A DNA stretch of 35,149 nt. Origin: Methanomicrobiales archaeon. Its GTDB lineage: Archaea; Halobacteriota; Methanomicrobia; Methanomicrobiales; JACTUA01. Location of the stretch: positions 1-35,149 of the forward strand of contig JAJRDA010000004.1 in the NCBI GenBank assembly GCA_028678665.1, written 5' to 3'. Position 1 is the first letter of the stretch, and the number at the start of each line of letters is the position of its first letter. The notes under the pieces are model-generated. The model did not search any database. It saw only the letters and a program-made list of their open reading frames with translations, and was not told the origin of the DNA. The translations under genes were made by a program, and so were the position numbers. This document shows positions 22,080 to 29,847 of the stretch, one piece after another.

Positions 22080-23078
22080 TTATCTCCTGAACTGCGGCAT
22101 CAGGGCACGGATCTCCTTCCCCACGTCTTCGATCAGGTGCTCCTCGTCCGCCCGGGTGAGGGCGTTGAAGACGGGGCGGTTCACCTGGTTCTCCAGTATC
22201 CACTCCCGGGCGAACTCGCCGCTCTGGATCTCGTCGAGGATCTCCTGCATCGCCTGGTACACCTCGGGCCCGATGACCCGGGGGCCCCGCGTCAGGTCAC
22301 CGTACTGGGCCGTGTTACTGATGGCGTTCCGCATGTTGGTGAACCCTCCCTCGTAGATCAGGTCCACGATCAGCTTCGTCTCGTGGAGCACCTCGAGATA
22401 TGCCATCTCGGGGGCGTAGCCGGCATCCACCAGCGTCTCGAACCCGGCCTTGATGAGAGATGTCATCCCCCCGCAGAGCACCGTCTGCTCCCCGAAGAGA
22501 TCGGTCTCGGTCTCCTCGCGGAACGTGGTCTCCAGGACGACGGCACGGGTGGCACCGATCCCCTTCGCATAGGCGAGGGCTGTCTCCTTTGCCTTCCCGG
22601 TGGCGTCTTGGTGGATGGCGATCAGGGCAGGGACCCCCTTCCCTTCCTCGTAGGTCCTCCGGACCATGGCCCCGGGGCCCTTGGGTGCGATCATGATCAC
22701 GTCAACACCCGGGGGCGGCACGATCTGGCCGAAATGGATGTTGAAGCCGTGGGAGCAGGAGAGGGTCATCCCGTCCTCCAGATGGGGCTGGATCTCCGAC
22801 CGGTACACCCCGCCCTGGAGCTCGTCGGGGACGAGGATCTGGACGAGATCTGCCTTCTTCACCGCGTCTTTCACGGGAAAGACCTTGAAGCCGTCCCCGC
22901 TGGCTTTCTGCCAGGACTTCCCCTGCCGCAGCCCGATGATCACATCGAGGCCGCTGTCCCGCAGGTTCAGTGACTGGCCCCGGCCCTGCGAACCGTAGCC
23001 GATGACCGCGATCTGCTTTCCCTTGAGGACCGAGAGGTCCGCATCCCCGTCAAAGTAGCGTGGTATTGTCCCTTCCAT
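22080..23078 (-). CDS. ilvC: Ketol-acid reductoisomerase
   Basis: The 332-residue protein is a class I (short) acetohydroxyacid isomeroreductase of the valine/isoleucine pathway. It rearranges and reduces acetolactate with NAD(P)H and magnesium. Visible are [21 protein letters not shown] (nucleotide binding), [62 protein letters not shown] (metal-binding Asp/Glu) and the C-terminal knotted domain with [17 protein letters not shown] and [12 protein letters not shown] strong A/T block with a TATA box lies about 27-45 bases upstream, shared with the divergent mptA gene. Other branched-chain genes are not adjacent. Confidence 0.96.
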   Translation of the reverse strand: MEGTIPRYFDGDADLSVLKGKQIAVIGYGSQGRGQSLNLRDSGLDVIIGLRQGKSWQKASGDGFKVFPVKDAVKKADLVQILVPDELQGGVYRSEIQPHLEDGMTLSCSHGFNIHFGQIVPPPGVDVIMIAPKGPGAMVRRTYEEGKGVPALIAIHQDATGKAKETALAYAKGIGATRAVVLETTFREETETDLFGEQTVLCGGMTSLIKAGFETLVDAGYAPEMAYLEVLHETKLIVDLIYEGGFTNMRNAISNTAQYGDLTRGPRVIGPEVYQAMQEILDEIQSGEFAREWILENQVNRPVFNALTRADEEHLIEDVGKEIRALMPQFRR

Positions 23079-23103
23079 GGCCGGTTATATCAGCGGAGGA
23101 GGA

Positions 23104-23121
23104 CATAAATATTATATAAGG
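23104..23121. promoter_or_regulatory. Bidirectional A/T-rich promoter block between ilvC and mptA
   Basis: ATAAATATTATATAAG can act as TATA box in both directions. For ilvC it is 27-45 bases before the ATG. For mptA it predicts a start of transcription near 23145, where the perfect inverted repeat CCGGGG-CTCT-CCCCGG (23144-23159) lies; that repeat could be an operator or a leader hairpin. Confidence 0.5.
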
Positions 23122-23204
23122 AAAGGTAAGAAACATAACCGAACCGGGGCTCTCCCCGGCACCTACTTTACCGATCGCGATATCTGACAGCCGGGAGTTC
23201 TCCC

Positions 23205-24161
23205 ATGGATTTACCTGATGTCCAGGCCACCCGTCCCGAGATCTGCATCAACCTGAGCCGGGTCGGGGTAAAAAACGTGCAGAAGCTGGTGGAAGTGGCA
23301 CGGCCCGGGAAGCGGCCGGTCATCTTCATCTCTACCTTCGATGTCTTTGTGGACCTTCCTGCGAACCTCAAAGGGGCCAACCTCTCCCGCAACTTCGAGG
23401 TGATCGACGAGGTCCTCCAGCATGCCACCGACGGGGAGGTGAAAGAGGTGGAGGAACTCTGCAGCACGGTGGCACGCCGGCTGCTGGACCGGCACGAGTA
23501 CGCGGACCGCACCGAGGTCCGTATGAAGAGCCAGTTCATGCAGAAACGGGAGACCCCCGTCTCCCACACGGCCTGCCACGAGGTCGTAATCGTCTATGCC
23601 AGGGCCGTTGCCCGCAGGAACGACTCCGAACCCTTTGTCCGCAAGGCCATCGGGGCCGAGGTGACGGGCATGACCGCATGCCCCTGCGCCCAGGACATCA
23701 TGAAGGACCGGGCCACCACGGTTCTTCAGGAGATCGGCCTCACGCGTGAGAAGATCGACAGGTTCTTCTCCGAGATCCCGATGGCCACCCACAACCAGCG
23801 GGGAAAGGGTTTCCTCTGCGTGGAGACCGACGATGACCAGCATGTCGGCCTGGAGAAGATCATCTCCATCCTGAAGGAATCCATGTCGGCACGGATCTTC
23901 GAGCTCCTGAAGCGGGGCGACGAGAGCTATGTGGTCATGGAAGCCCATAAGAACCCCCGCTTTGTCGAGGACTGCGTCCGGGAGATGGCCAAGCAGGTGC
24001 TCTCCACGTTCTCGGACCTCCCCGCCGATGCGGTGGTCACCATCAAGCAGACAAACGAGGAGTCCATCCACCAGCACGACGCCTATGCCGAGCGGAAGGC
24101 CACTCTTGCCGAACTGAAGGTGGAGATCGAGGGGGAACTGCAGGCGCCGAAGAAGTTCTGA
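23205..24161 (+). CDS. mptA: GTP cyclohydrolase MptA (type IV, FolE2 family)
   Basis: The 318-residue protein matches archaeal MptA, an Fe(II)-dependent GTP cyclohydrolase that opens the guanine ring of GTP to give 7,8-dihydroneopterin 2',3'-cyclic phosphate, the first step of tetrahydromethanopterin synthesis. Visible features are VQATRPEICINLSRVGVKNVQKLV at the start, RMKSQFMQKRETPVSHTACHEVV, GMTACPCAQDIM containing the conserved cysteine, and PMATHNQRGKGFLCVE with the metal-binding histidine region. The length is typical. A CAGCCGGGAGTTCTCCC leader and no strong ribosome site precede the ATG. The gene is alone and divergent from ilvC. Confidence 0.94.
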   Translation: MDLPDVQATRPEICINLSRVGVKNVQKLVEVARPGKRPVIFISTFDVFVDLPANLKGANLSRNFEVIDEVLQHATDGEVKEVEELCSTVARRLLDRHEYADRTEVRMKSQFMQKRETPVSHTACHEVVIVYARAVARRNDSEPFVRKAIGAEVTGMTACPCAQDIMKDRATTVLQEIGLTREKIDRFFSEIPMATHNQRGKGFLCVETDDDQHVGLEKIISILKESMSARIFELLKRGDESYVVMEAHKNPRFVEDCVREMAKQVLSTFSDLPADAVVTIKQTNEESIHQHDAYAERKATLAELKVEIEGELQAPKKF

Positions 24162-24178
24162 GGAGAACAGCGGAGCGC

Positions 24179-24194
24179 TCTCCCCCCGGGGAGA
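24179..24194 (+). terminator. Hairpin after mptA, possible terminator
   Basis: TCTCCCC-CC-GGGGAGA is a perfect stem 18 bases beyond the mptA stop, followed after about 20 bases by the pyrimidine-rich CCTTCTCTCTTTTC. This suits a transcription end, though archaeal termination usually needs only the T-rich part. Confidence 0.4.
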
Positions 24195-24346
24195 TCTTCG
24201 GTGGATGATCCTTCTCTCTTTTCATGCAGTCTTGAAAACCGGAGAATGGGGAGTGAATTGCCGGCACCAGGGTATCCTTTCCGCCCGCCGGTGGAGTAGT
24301 CGGCTGAAACCATTTAATATCGTTAGAAACCAGAGAAATCTAAAAT

Positions 24347-24363
24347 ATTGTGATATTCACAAT
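24347..24363. promoter_or_regulatory. Perfect 17-bp palindrome, likely operator upstream of the histidine kinase
   Basis: ATTGTGA-TAT-TCACAAT is a perfect inverted repeat with 7-base arms in the A/T-rich promoter region (24300-24400) of the histidine kinase gene. TTTATATAC a few bases downstream is the best TATA box. The position just upstream of the TATA suggests a site for a dimeric regulator. The other 290 bases of this 311-base spacer contain the mptA terminator candidate and no gene. Confidence 0.55.
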
Positions 24364-24472
24364 TAGTCATGTTTATATACAAGCTCATCTAATTAATCCT
24401 TTACGCGTTGACGGCCCTCGTTGGGCCGCTGCCGGGTATCCCCCTGCCGGGGATGCCCGGAAGGACTACCCC

Positions 24473-26023
24473 ATGCACAATCCATCCGGAAACCGGGGAC
24501 GCATTGATCCCCCTGCCCGTGTCAGCGATGTCCTCTCGCACCAGCCGCCGGGAGGTTCCGGGGCAGGGACCGCGGTCGCGGGCGGTTCCGATCCGGTGAA
24601 CCCGGGAGAAGACCTCCGGTGCACGGTTCCGGAGCCCCTGGCAAGCCTGGTTCCAGATCTCCCGGGCCTGGTCTTCATCTGCGACGGGAATGGACGCCTC
24701 ACCGGGTTGAACCGGCGGGGCGAGATGCTGCTCGGTTCCCCTTCATCCGATCTGGCGGGCACCCGGGTGCTCGAGCTGGTGGCCGAGGAAGATCGGCCCT
24801 CGCTCTTGAGACTCCTCAGAGAGCTCCCCGACAAAGGTCCGTTTGAGGCCATAGTGCACCTGGTGGGAGGATCCGGCGGCAGGATCCCCTGTTTCCTCTC
24901 TGCATCCCGCCTCGCGATCGGGGGAATGAGCCTGACAGTGCTTCTCGGGAGCCCGGTCCCTGGCGGCCACGAAATCGATGAGGCATTGCGGGAGAGCGAA
25001 CAGCGGTTCAGGGAGTTCTCGGAGCTCCTTCCCCAGGCAGTCTACGAGACGGACGAGCAGGGGGTCCTCACCTTTGCGAACCGGCCCAGCATCGAATGCT
25101 TCGGCTACACGCCGGAGGATTTCCTCCAGCCCTTCCCGATCTTCCGGGTGATCTCGCCGGAAGAGCGGGAGAAGGCCATCCAGAACTTCCAGGGGACCCT
25201 GCGGGGGGAGAGGAATGTACCGGCCGAGTACACCGCCATCAAGAAGGACGGCACCCGCTTCACGATGATGACCTACGCCTCGCGCATCCTCCGCAACGGG
25301 AAACCCGTTGGCCTCCGTGGCCTTGCCCTCGATATCACGGAGAGGAAACGGATGGAGGAGGCCCTCCAGGCTGCGAACCGGAAGATCATGCTCCTCAACA
25401 GCATCACCCGGCATGATATCCTCAACACGGTCACAGCCCTCATGGGCTACACGGCCCTCGTGAAGGAGAGCAGCGAACCTGCAGAGATCGCATCCCTCCT
25501 CGGGAAGATCGAGAAGACCACGTACCGGATCCGGCAGCAGATCGAATTCACGAGGGATTACCAGGAGCTGGGTGTCCAGGGACCGCAGTGGCAGTCTGCC
25601 CAGGAGGTGGCCACCGCCTCCACTGCCCCGCTCAGGTCCCCGGACGTGGCGGTGGAGATCCACCTGGAGGGCCTCTCGCTCTCTGCGGACATGCTGCTCG
25701 GGAAGGTCTTCTATAACCTGATGGACAACAGCCTCCGGCACGCAGGGAGCGGACTCTCGCTCATCACCCTTACCTGGAGGGAGCACCCGGCCGGGGCTGT
25801 GGTCATCTACTCGGACAACGGCACAGGCGTTGCGGAGGATCAGAAGGAGCGGATCTTTGCCTACGGCGTGGGGAAGGGAACCGGTCTCGGTCTCTTCCTC
25901 ACGAGGGAGATCCTGTCCCTGACCGGTATCGCGATCCGGGAGAATGGTGAGTACGGGAAGGGCGCCCGTTTTGAAATCTCCATCCCCTCCGCGTGTTCCC
26001 GGTCCTCCGTGCCTGCCCGGTGA
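24473..26023 (+). CDS. Cytoplasmic PAS-domain histidine kinase, methanogen type
   Basis: From the ATG at 24473 (AAGGA 8 bases upstream) the protein has 516 residues; the ORF-track start at 24350 is a GTG inside the palindrome and is rejected. After a low-complexity N-terminus come two PAS domains, about 60-155 (LVFICDGNGRLTGLNRRGEMLLG) and 175-300 (AVYETDEQGVLTFANRPSIECFGYTPEDF, ending GLALDITERKRMEEAL). A histidine-bearing helix, LLNSITRHDILNTVTALMGY, follows, then a HATPase domain with NLMDNSLRHAG (N box), YSDNGTGVAED and GKGTGLGLFLTREI (G boxes). No transmembrane helix or receiver domain is seen, so it senses an internal signal. No response regulator gene is adjacent. Confidence 0.9.
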   Translation: MHNPSGNRGRIDPPARVSDVLSHQPPGGSGAGTAVAGGSDPVNPGEDLRCTVPEPLASLVPDLPGLVFICDGNGRLTGLNRRGEMLLGSPSSDLAGTRVLELVAEEDRPSLLRLLRELPDKGPFEAIVHLVGGSGGRIPCFLSASRLAIGGMSLTVLLGSPVPGGHEIDEALRESEQRFREFSELLPQAVYETDEQGVLTFANRPSIECFGYTPEDFLQPFPIFRVISPEEREKAIQNFQGTLRGERNVPAEYTAIKKDGTRFTMMTYASRILRNGKPVGLRGLALDITERKRMEEALQAANRKIMLLNSITRHDILNTVTALMGYTALVKESSEPAEIASLLGKIEKTTYRIRQQIEFTRDYQELGVQGPQWQSAQEVATASTAPLRSPDVAVEIHLEGLSLSADMLLGKVFYNLMDNSLRHAGSGLSLITLTWREHPAGAVVIYSDNGTGVAEDQKERIFAYGVGKGTGLGLFLTREILSLTGIAIRENGEYGKGARFEISIPSACSRSSVPAR

Positions 26024-26041
26024 GGGTTACTCTGGCACGGA

Positions 26042-26087
26042 GGGACCGTGGAGGGGCCTCTTCCCTGTCCTTGACAGGCATGGTCCC
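26042..26087. terminator. Nested stem-loop after the histidine kinase gene
   Basis: Outer arms GGGACC and GGTCCC enclose a perfect inner stem CCTGTC-CTT-GACAGG (26064-26078). It begins 18 bases after the kinase stop and could end that transcript or stabilise the message 3' end. Confidence 0.4.
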
Positions 26088-26203
26088 TTCGCTGATTCAT
26101 CCGGTTGACGGAAGAGACGGGTATCCTGTCGAAAGCCTGCTCCCCCCTTCGCCCTCGCGGGACTGTCTGGGGTGGACGTGCACTGGTGCCTGCAGGCTGC
26201 CGT

Positions 26204-26215
26204 GGAAAAAAAAGG
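26204..26215 (-). terminator. T-run terminator of the PEGA gene
   Basis: On the minus strand CCTTTTTTTTCC (eight T) lies 4-15 bases after the PEGA gene stop, as expected for archaeal intrinsic termination. Confidence 0.6.
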
Positions 26216-26218
26216 GGA

Positions 26219-27529
26219 TTACCGGGCCCGCCAGATCAGGAAGAGGAGGAGGCCCGCCATGAGGACACCAGCGGCTGCCGCAAAGGGCGGGAGCCCGCTC
26301 TTCGTGGGGGCGGGGGTAGCCACCATCTCCAGCGAGGCCGTCACCGGAGTCGTGGTTCCGCCGACCACCTGCACCTCCATGGAGAAGTCCCGGTACCCCT
26401 GAAGCTGCACCCGGATCGTGTGGGTCCCTGCAGGGATCCCGGTGAGGGTGACCGGGGTAACGCCCCTGTACACATTGTCCACAAAGACATTGCCCCCGGA
26501 GGGCACCGAGGAGACCGAGACACCGCCGCCCTCGGGAATTGGGGTGGTCGAGGGGGTGGACTGGAGCGATGCGGTCACGTGGGTGGTGGTGCTCACCCGG
26601 ACGTTTACCGTTGTCGTGTATTCCTGGTATCCCGTGAGCTGCAGGGCGATGATGTGGTCTCCGGCAGGGACATTCTGGACGGTGTACACTCCCGAGGGCG
26701 GTGTCTGGCCCTGGACCACGCCGTCCATCCGGATGGTGGCCCCCGCAGGCGTGGACGCGACCTGGATCCAGCCGGTGGTGGACGAGGGGATAGATGAGAG
26801 GGTGGCCCGGACGGTCTGATCCGAACCCTCGGCTACGGTGACGGTGGTCTTCCAGTCATGGTAATTGCTGGCATCCAGCTCAATGGTGTGGGTTCCGGGT
26901 GATACCTTCGTAAGGGTGAGAGGGGTCCGTCCCTGGTAGTCCCCGTCCAGGTAGATGAAGGCCGACACGGGATCGGAGATGATGGTAACCGACCCGGCAC
27001 GGACGATCTTCTTCAGCGGGAAATACTCGGTGAGCTGCTGGCCGGCGACCACGGTATCGGAAGTGGAGGCGCTCTCGTAGCCCTCCAGATCTGCCTCAAT
27101 CGTGTAGGTGCCCGGCCGGACGCTGGTGATGGTGAGGGGAGCAGTGCCGCGGTAGTTGCCGTTCAGGTAGATGGCAGCGCCCGTCGGTGTGGTGGTGACA
27201 TAGATGGATCCGTACTGCTCCAGGGGCTCCAGGGAGGCGGTCACCGGCACCGTCTCTCCCACAGCCGGGTTACCCGGGAGGTTCTGGGTCCAGGTCCTGT
27301 AGCCATCCAGGGATACACTCACCGTGTGCCCCGGTGGTGAAGTGGTGTACACCTCCACCGTGACCGGTGTGGTTCCCCGGTACTGGCCATCGAAGTGGAC
27401 CTCACCACCCGAGGGATTGGAATCAATCTGGTAGTACCCGACATCCCCTCCGATGTTCTCTGCCCCGGCCCCTGCCACAAGGGGGCAGAGGAGGAGCATA
27501 CCACAGAAAAGCAGCACCGGCATCCGCAT
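26219..27529 (-). CDS. Secreted/surface-anchored protein with five PEGA domains
   Basis: The 436-residue protein has a signal peptide (MPVLLFCGMLLLCPLVAGAGA) and a C-terminal transmembrane helix (FAAAAGVLMAGLLLFLIW) with a basic end. Between them are five PEGA-type repeats, at about 32-100, 108-172, 180-246, 256-325 and 338-405. Each has the pattern xVxSxPxGAxVxxDGxYxGxTPxTxxxxxGxHTIxxxLxGY, for example SIYVTTTPTGAAIYLNGNYRG and SVTIISDPVSAFIYLDGDYQG. Linkers are rich in Thr, Ser and Pro. PEGA domains occur in archaeal surface-layer and cell-wall proteins; the role is probably structural or adhesive. It is divergent from the frh operon and has its own A/T-rich promoter at about 27555-27580. 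Confidence 0.88.
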   Translation of the reverse strand: MRMPVLLFCGMLLLCPLVAGAGAENIGGDVGYYQIDSNPSGGEVHFDGQYRGTTPVTVEVYTTSPPGHTVSVSLDGYRTWTQNLPGNPAVGETVPVTASLEPLEQYGSIYVTTTPTGAAIYLNGNYRGTAPLTITSVRPGTYTIEADLEGYESASTSDTVVAGQQLTEYFPLKKIVRAGSVTIISDPVSAFIYLDGDYQGRTPLTLTKVSPGTHTIELDASNYHDWKTTVTVAEGSDQTVRATLSSIPSSTTGWIQVASTPAGATIRMDGVVQGQTPPSGVYTVQNVPAGDHIIALQLTGYQEYTTTVNVRVSTTTHVTASLQSTPSTTPIPEGGGVSVSSVPSGGNVFVDNVYRGVTPVTLTGIPAGTHTIRVQLQGYRDFSMEVQVVGGTTTPVTASLEMVATPAPTKSGLPPFAAAAGVLMAGLLLFLIWRAR

Positions 27530-27554
27530 CGTGGATCGTCTCTACCTGATTATT

Positions 27555-27580
27555 CTCCAAAATAGTATTAAAAAATTATG
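27555..27580 (-). promoter_or_regulatory. A/T-rich promoter region of the PEGA gene
   Basis: On the minus strand AATTTTTTAATACTATTTTGG lies 27-50 bases before the ATG at 27529, and includes TATA-like TTTAATAC. It is the only such A/T block before this gene apart from the palindromes at 27615-27645. Confidence 0.45.
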
Positions 27581-27614
27581 ATTTGTCCCCCAAGAAAATG
27601 ATGCCAGTTATCAT

Positions 27615-27645
27615 AATTTATCTGATAAATTCTGATGAAATCAGA
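27615..27645. promoter_or_regulatory. Two abutting perfect palindromes between the PEGA gene and frhA
   Basis: AATTTATC-T-GATAAATT (27615-27631) is directly followed by TCTGAT-GAA-ATCAGA (27631-27645), sharing one base. Both are perfect and A/T-rich in otherwise G/C-rich DNA. They lie about 86 bases upstream of the PEGA start and 290 bases upstream of frhA, a plausible regulator-binding region. A third perfect repeat, GACGGTG-TGCCG-CACCGTC, is at 27729-27747. Confidence 0.5.
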
Positions 27646-27811
27646 TATGGCCCCAAGAGCAGGGGAAACCGAGAGCGGCAGCTGCATCCCGGCCTCATTT
27701 CACGACGGGAGGGACAGTGTTCCTGGCAGACGGTGTGCCGCACCGTCGGCCATGGTTCGGAAGCATCGGAAATACACACATGTTCCCTGACGGGAGGTTG
27801 GGAAAAAAGGA

Positions 27812-27937
27812 AAACTATAACTAACGACAGGAGGTAACTTCCTGTTTGCGTACATGATTGTACGGATAGTGCACAGAGTGCGCTCCAAATCCAGTACCGC
27901 CCGATGAACACGTGAGCATTAAGACGAGGCGATATCA
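27812..27937 (+). promoter_or_regulatory. Promoter and leader of the frh operon
   Basis: AAACTATAACTAACG (about 27812-27826) is the best TATA box and would place the transcript start near 27840-27848, giving a leader of about 90 bases. In this leader CGTACA-TGAT-TGTACG (27849-27864) is a perfect inverted repeat, preceded by the imperfect AGGAGGTAACTTCCT. GAGGCGAT sits 4 bases before the TTG start of frhA and is a good ribosome site, deciding that start. Confidence 0.5.
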
Positions 27938-29305
27938 TTGTCGAAAGTTGTAGAGATCTCTCCAACCACCAGGCACGAAGGCCACTCCAAGCTCGTTCTC
28001 AAGATCAACGATCAGGGGATCGTGGAACGGGGCGACTGGCTCTCGATCACGCCTGTCCGTGGGGTTGAAAAGCTGGCCATCGGGAAGACGATGGACCAGG
28101 TCCCCAAGATTGCCTCGCGGGTCTGCGGCATCTGTCCGATCGCCCATACCCTTGCAGGCATCGAAGCCATGGAGGCCTCCATCAAGTGCGAGATCCCCCA
28201 GGATGCAAAACTCCTGCGGGTGATCCTGCACGCAGCCAACCGGCTTCACAGCATCGCCCTGCACAACATTCTGATCCTCCCCGATTTCTACCTGCCGGGA
28301 ACGGACACCAAGATCAACCCGTTCGCCAAGGTGGAGCCGGTGAGGAGCGTAGCCGCACGGATCATCCGGCTCCGCGAGATCGGCCAGACCATCGGCGAGA
28401 TTGCCGGCGGCGAAGCGGTCCACCCGTCCAACCCGAGGGTCGGGGGCATGTACCGCAACGTCACCGAGCGGGCCAGGATGAAGATGTACGACCTAGCCAA
28501 GGAAGGACGCCAGCTCGCCACCGACCAGATGGAGTTCATGATCGCGATCCTGCGCAACTTCCAGAAGCGTGACTATTGCGTGGTCGGCAACGCCAAGGTC
28601 CCCATGCCCAAGGACCTCGGGTACCACAATCAGGGTTACATGGCCGTGGATCCGATGTACGGGACCAACAGCCTTGCCGAGCACCCCACCTGGCAGCCCG
28701 AGCGGTGGGCCGAATCCCGCCCCTGGGACTGGTATATGGGCGAGATGGAGATCGACTTCGAGGACCCGTCCTACCCGATCGGAGGCACCACCAAGAAGGG
28801 CACCAAGGCCAACCCCCAGATGGAGGCCTGCACCGGTGTCCCGACGTACGACGGACAGCCGGTGGAAGTCGGCCCCAGGGCACGCCTGGTGAAATTCAAG
28901 GGATACGACGAGAAGGGCACCGTCGGCCAGCACATCGCCCGCCAGCTGGAGTACGTGGACTGCGTGTATGCAATCCTCAAGTCCCTGGACGCGCTGAACC
29001 CATCCGGGAAGGTCCTTGCCGATCCCATCCCGCAGGGCGACGGCTCCATGGGATGGGCCGCCAACGAGGCCCCGCGGGGCACGGACGTGCACCTGGCAAG
29101 GGTCAAGGACGGCCGCGTGCAGTGGTATGAGATGCTGGTACCCACCACCTGGAACTTCCCCACCTGCAGCCGGGCGCTCACCGGTGCACCCTGGCAGCTC
29201 GCTGAGATTGTGGTGCGCGGATATGACCCCTGCGTCTCGTGTGCAACCCACATGATCGTGGTGGACGACGACAACAGGATTGTGGCACAGAAACTCATCC
29301 AGTGA
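27938..29305 (+). CDS. frhA: F420-reducing [NiFe] hydrogenase large subunit
   Basis: The 455-residue protein is the large subunit holding the NiFe site of coenzyme F420-reducing hydrogenase, which uses H2 to reduce F420 for methanogenesis. The nickel ligands are in RVCGICPIAH (Cys63, Cys66) and DPCVSCATH (Cys432, Cys435). The MIVVDDDNRIVAQKLIQ tail after His438 should be cut off by FrhD when the metal is in place. All four positions are cysteine, with no selenocysteine. The start is an unusual TTG, supported by GAGGCGAT 4 bases before it and by the SKVVEISPTTRHEGHSKL family start. It is the first gene of frhA-frhD-frhG-frhB. Confidence 0.97.
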   Translation: MSKVVEISPTTRHEGHSKLVLKINDQGIVERGDWLSITPVRGVEKLAIGKTMDQVPKIASRVCGICPIAHTLAGIEAMEASIKCEIPQDAKLLRVILHAANRLHSIALHNILILPDFYLPGTDTKINPFAKVEPVRSVAARIIRLREIGQTIGEIAGGEAVHPSNPRVGGMYRNVTERARMKMYDLAKEGRQLATDQMEFMIAILRNFQKRDYCVVGNAKVPMPKDLGYHNQGYMAVDPMYGTNSLAEHPTWQPERWAESRPWDWYMGEMEIDFEDPSYPIGGTTKKGTKANPQMEACTGVPTYDGQPVEVGPRARLVKFKGYDEKGTVGQHIARQLEYVDCVYAILKSLDALNPSGKVLADPIPQGDGSMGWAANEAPRGTDVHLARVKDGRVQWYEMLVPTTWNFPTCSRALTGAPWQLAEIVVRGYDPCVSCATHMIVVDDDNRIVAQKLIQ

Positions 29306-29310
29306 GCCTG

Positions 29311-29847
29311 ATGGAACACCTGTATCCCGAGATCGTGATCACCGGGTGCGGAAACCCGCTGTACGCAGATGACGGGTTCGGACCCGCAGTGGTGGAGAGT
29401 CTCAGGGCCCTCGCCCTGCCCGTGTCGGTCAAGGTGATCGATGCCGGCCTGGGCGGTCCCCATTTTGTCTTTACGATGCTCGATCCAGCCCAGACAAAGA
29501 AACTGGTAGTGGTTGACATCGCGGACTTCGGGGGAAAGCCCGGAGAGCTCAGGTGGCTCTCGGTGGAAGAGCTCCCGCCCGGCAGCTACCGGGACGCCCA
29601 CTCGTGGGATCTGACAGAACCGCTGCAGCGGATCAGGGACGAGATCAAGGTCCGGATCCTCTGCTGCCAGAAGAAGCATGTCTCTGCGCCGGAGATGGAG
29701 ATCGGGCTCACCGACGAGGTGAAGCAGGCAGTTCCGAAGGCAGTATCCGCAATACTGGAGGAGATAGGTGTGGAGTATGGGACTGTTGCAATCCTTCAAG
29801 AAGACACTCACGGGGGAAGAGCCGAAAGCGGCTGCGAAACCCGCTGA
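29311..29847 (+). CDS. frhD: F420 hydrogenase maturation endopeptidase
   Basis: The 178-residue product (from ATG 29311; a GTG at 29302 overlapping the frhA stop is possible) is a hydrogenase maturation protease of the HycI/HybD fold. IVITGCGNPLYADDGFGPAVVE carries the first conserved acidic nickel-sensing residue (DDGFG), KVIDAGLGGPHFVFTML the second, and KKLVVVDIADFGG follows. It removes the C-terminal tail of FrhA after nickel insertion. It lies 5 bases after frhA. Its last 25 or so codons overlap the open frame of frhG, unless FrhG starts at the internal GTG. Confidence 0.92.
   Translation: MEHLYPEIVITGCGNPLYADDGFGPAVVESLRALALPVSVKVIDAGLGGPHFVFTMLDPAQTKKLVVVDIADFGGKPGELRWLSVEELPPGSYRDAHSWDLTEPLQRIRDEIKVRILCCQKKHVSAPEMEIGLTDEVKQAVPKAVSAILEEIGVEYGTVAILQEDTHGGRAESGCETR

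Noticed and set aside
26110-26165. A further copy of element A between the kinase and PEGA genes
   Set aside because: ATCCTGTCG, a C-run and GGGACTGTC are suggestive, but the hairpin core and GAGGATAG end are absent.
29218-29305. Selenocysteine in the C-terminal nickel motif of FrhA
   Set aside because: The motif reads DPCVSC with ordinary TGC and TGT codons; the only in-frame TGA is the terminal stop.
29239-29310. Upstream frhD start inside frhA
   Set aside because: The family N-terminus (EHLYPEIVITGCGNP) follows the ATG at 29311; earlier residues are frhA sequence in another frame.
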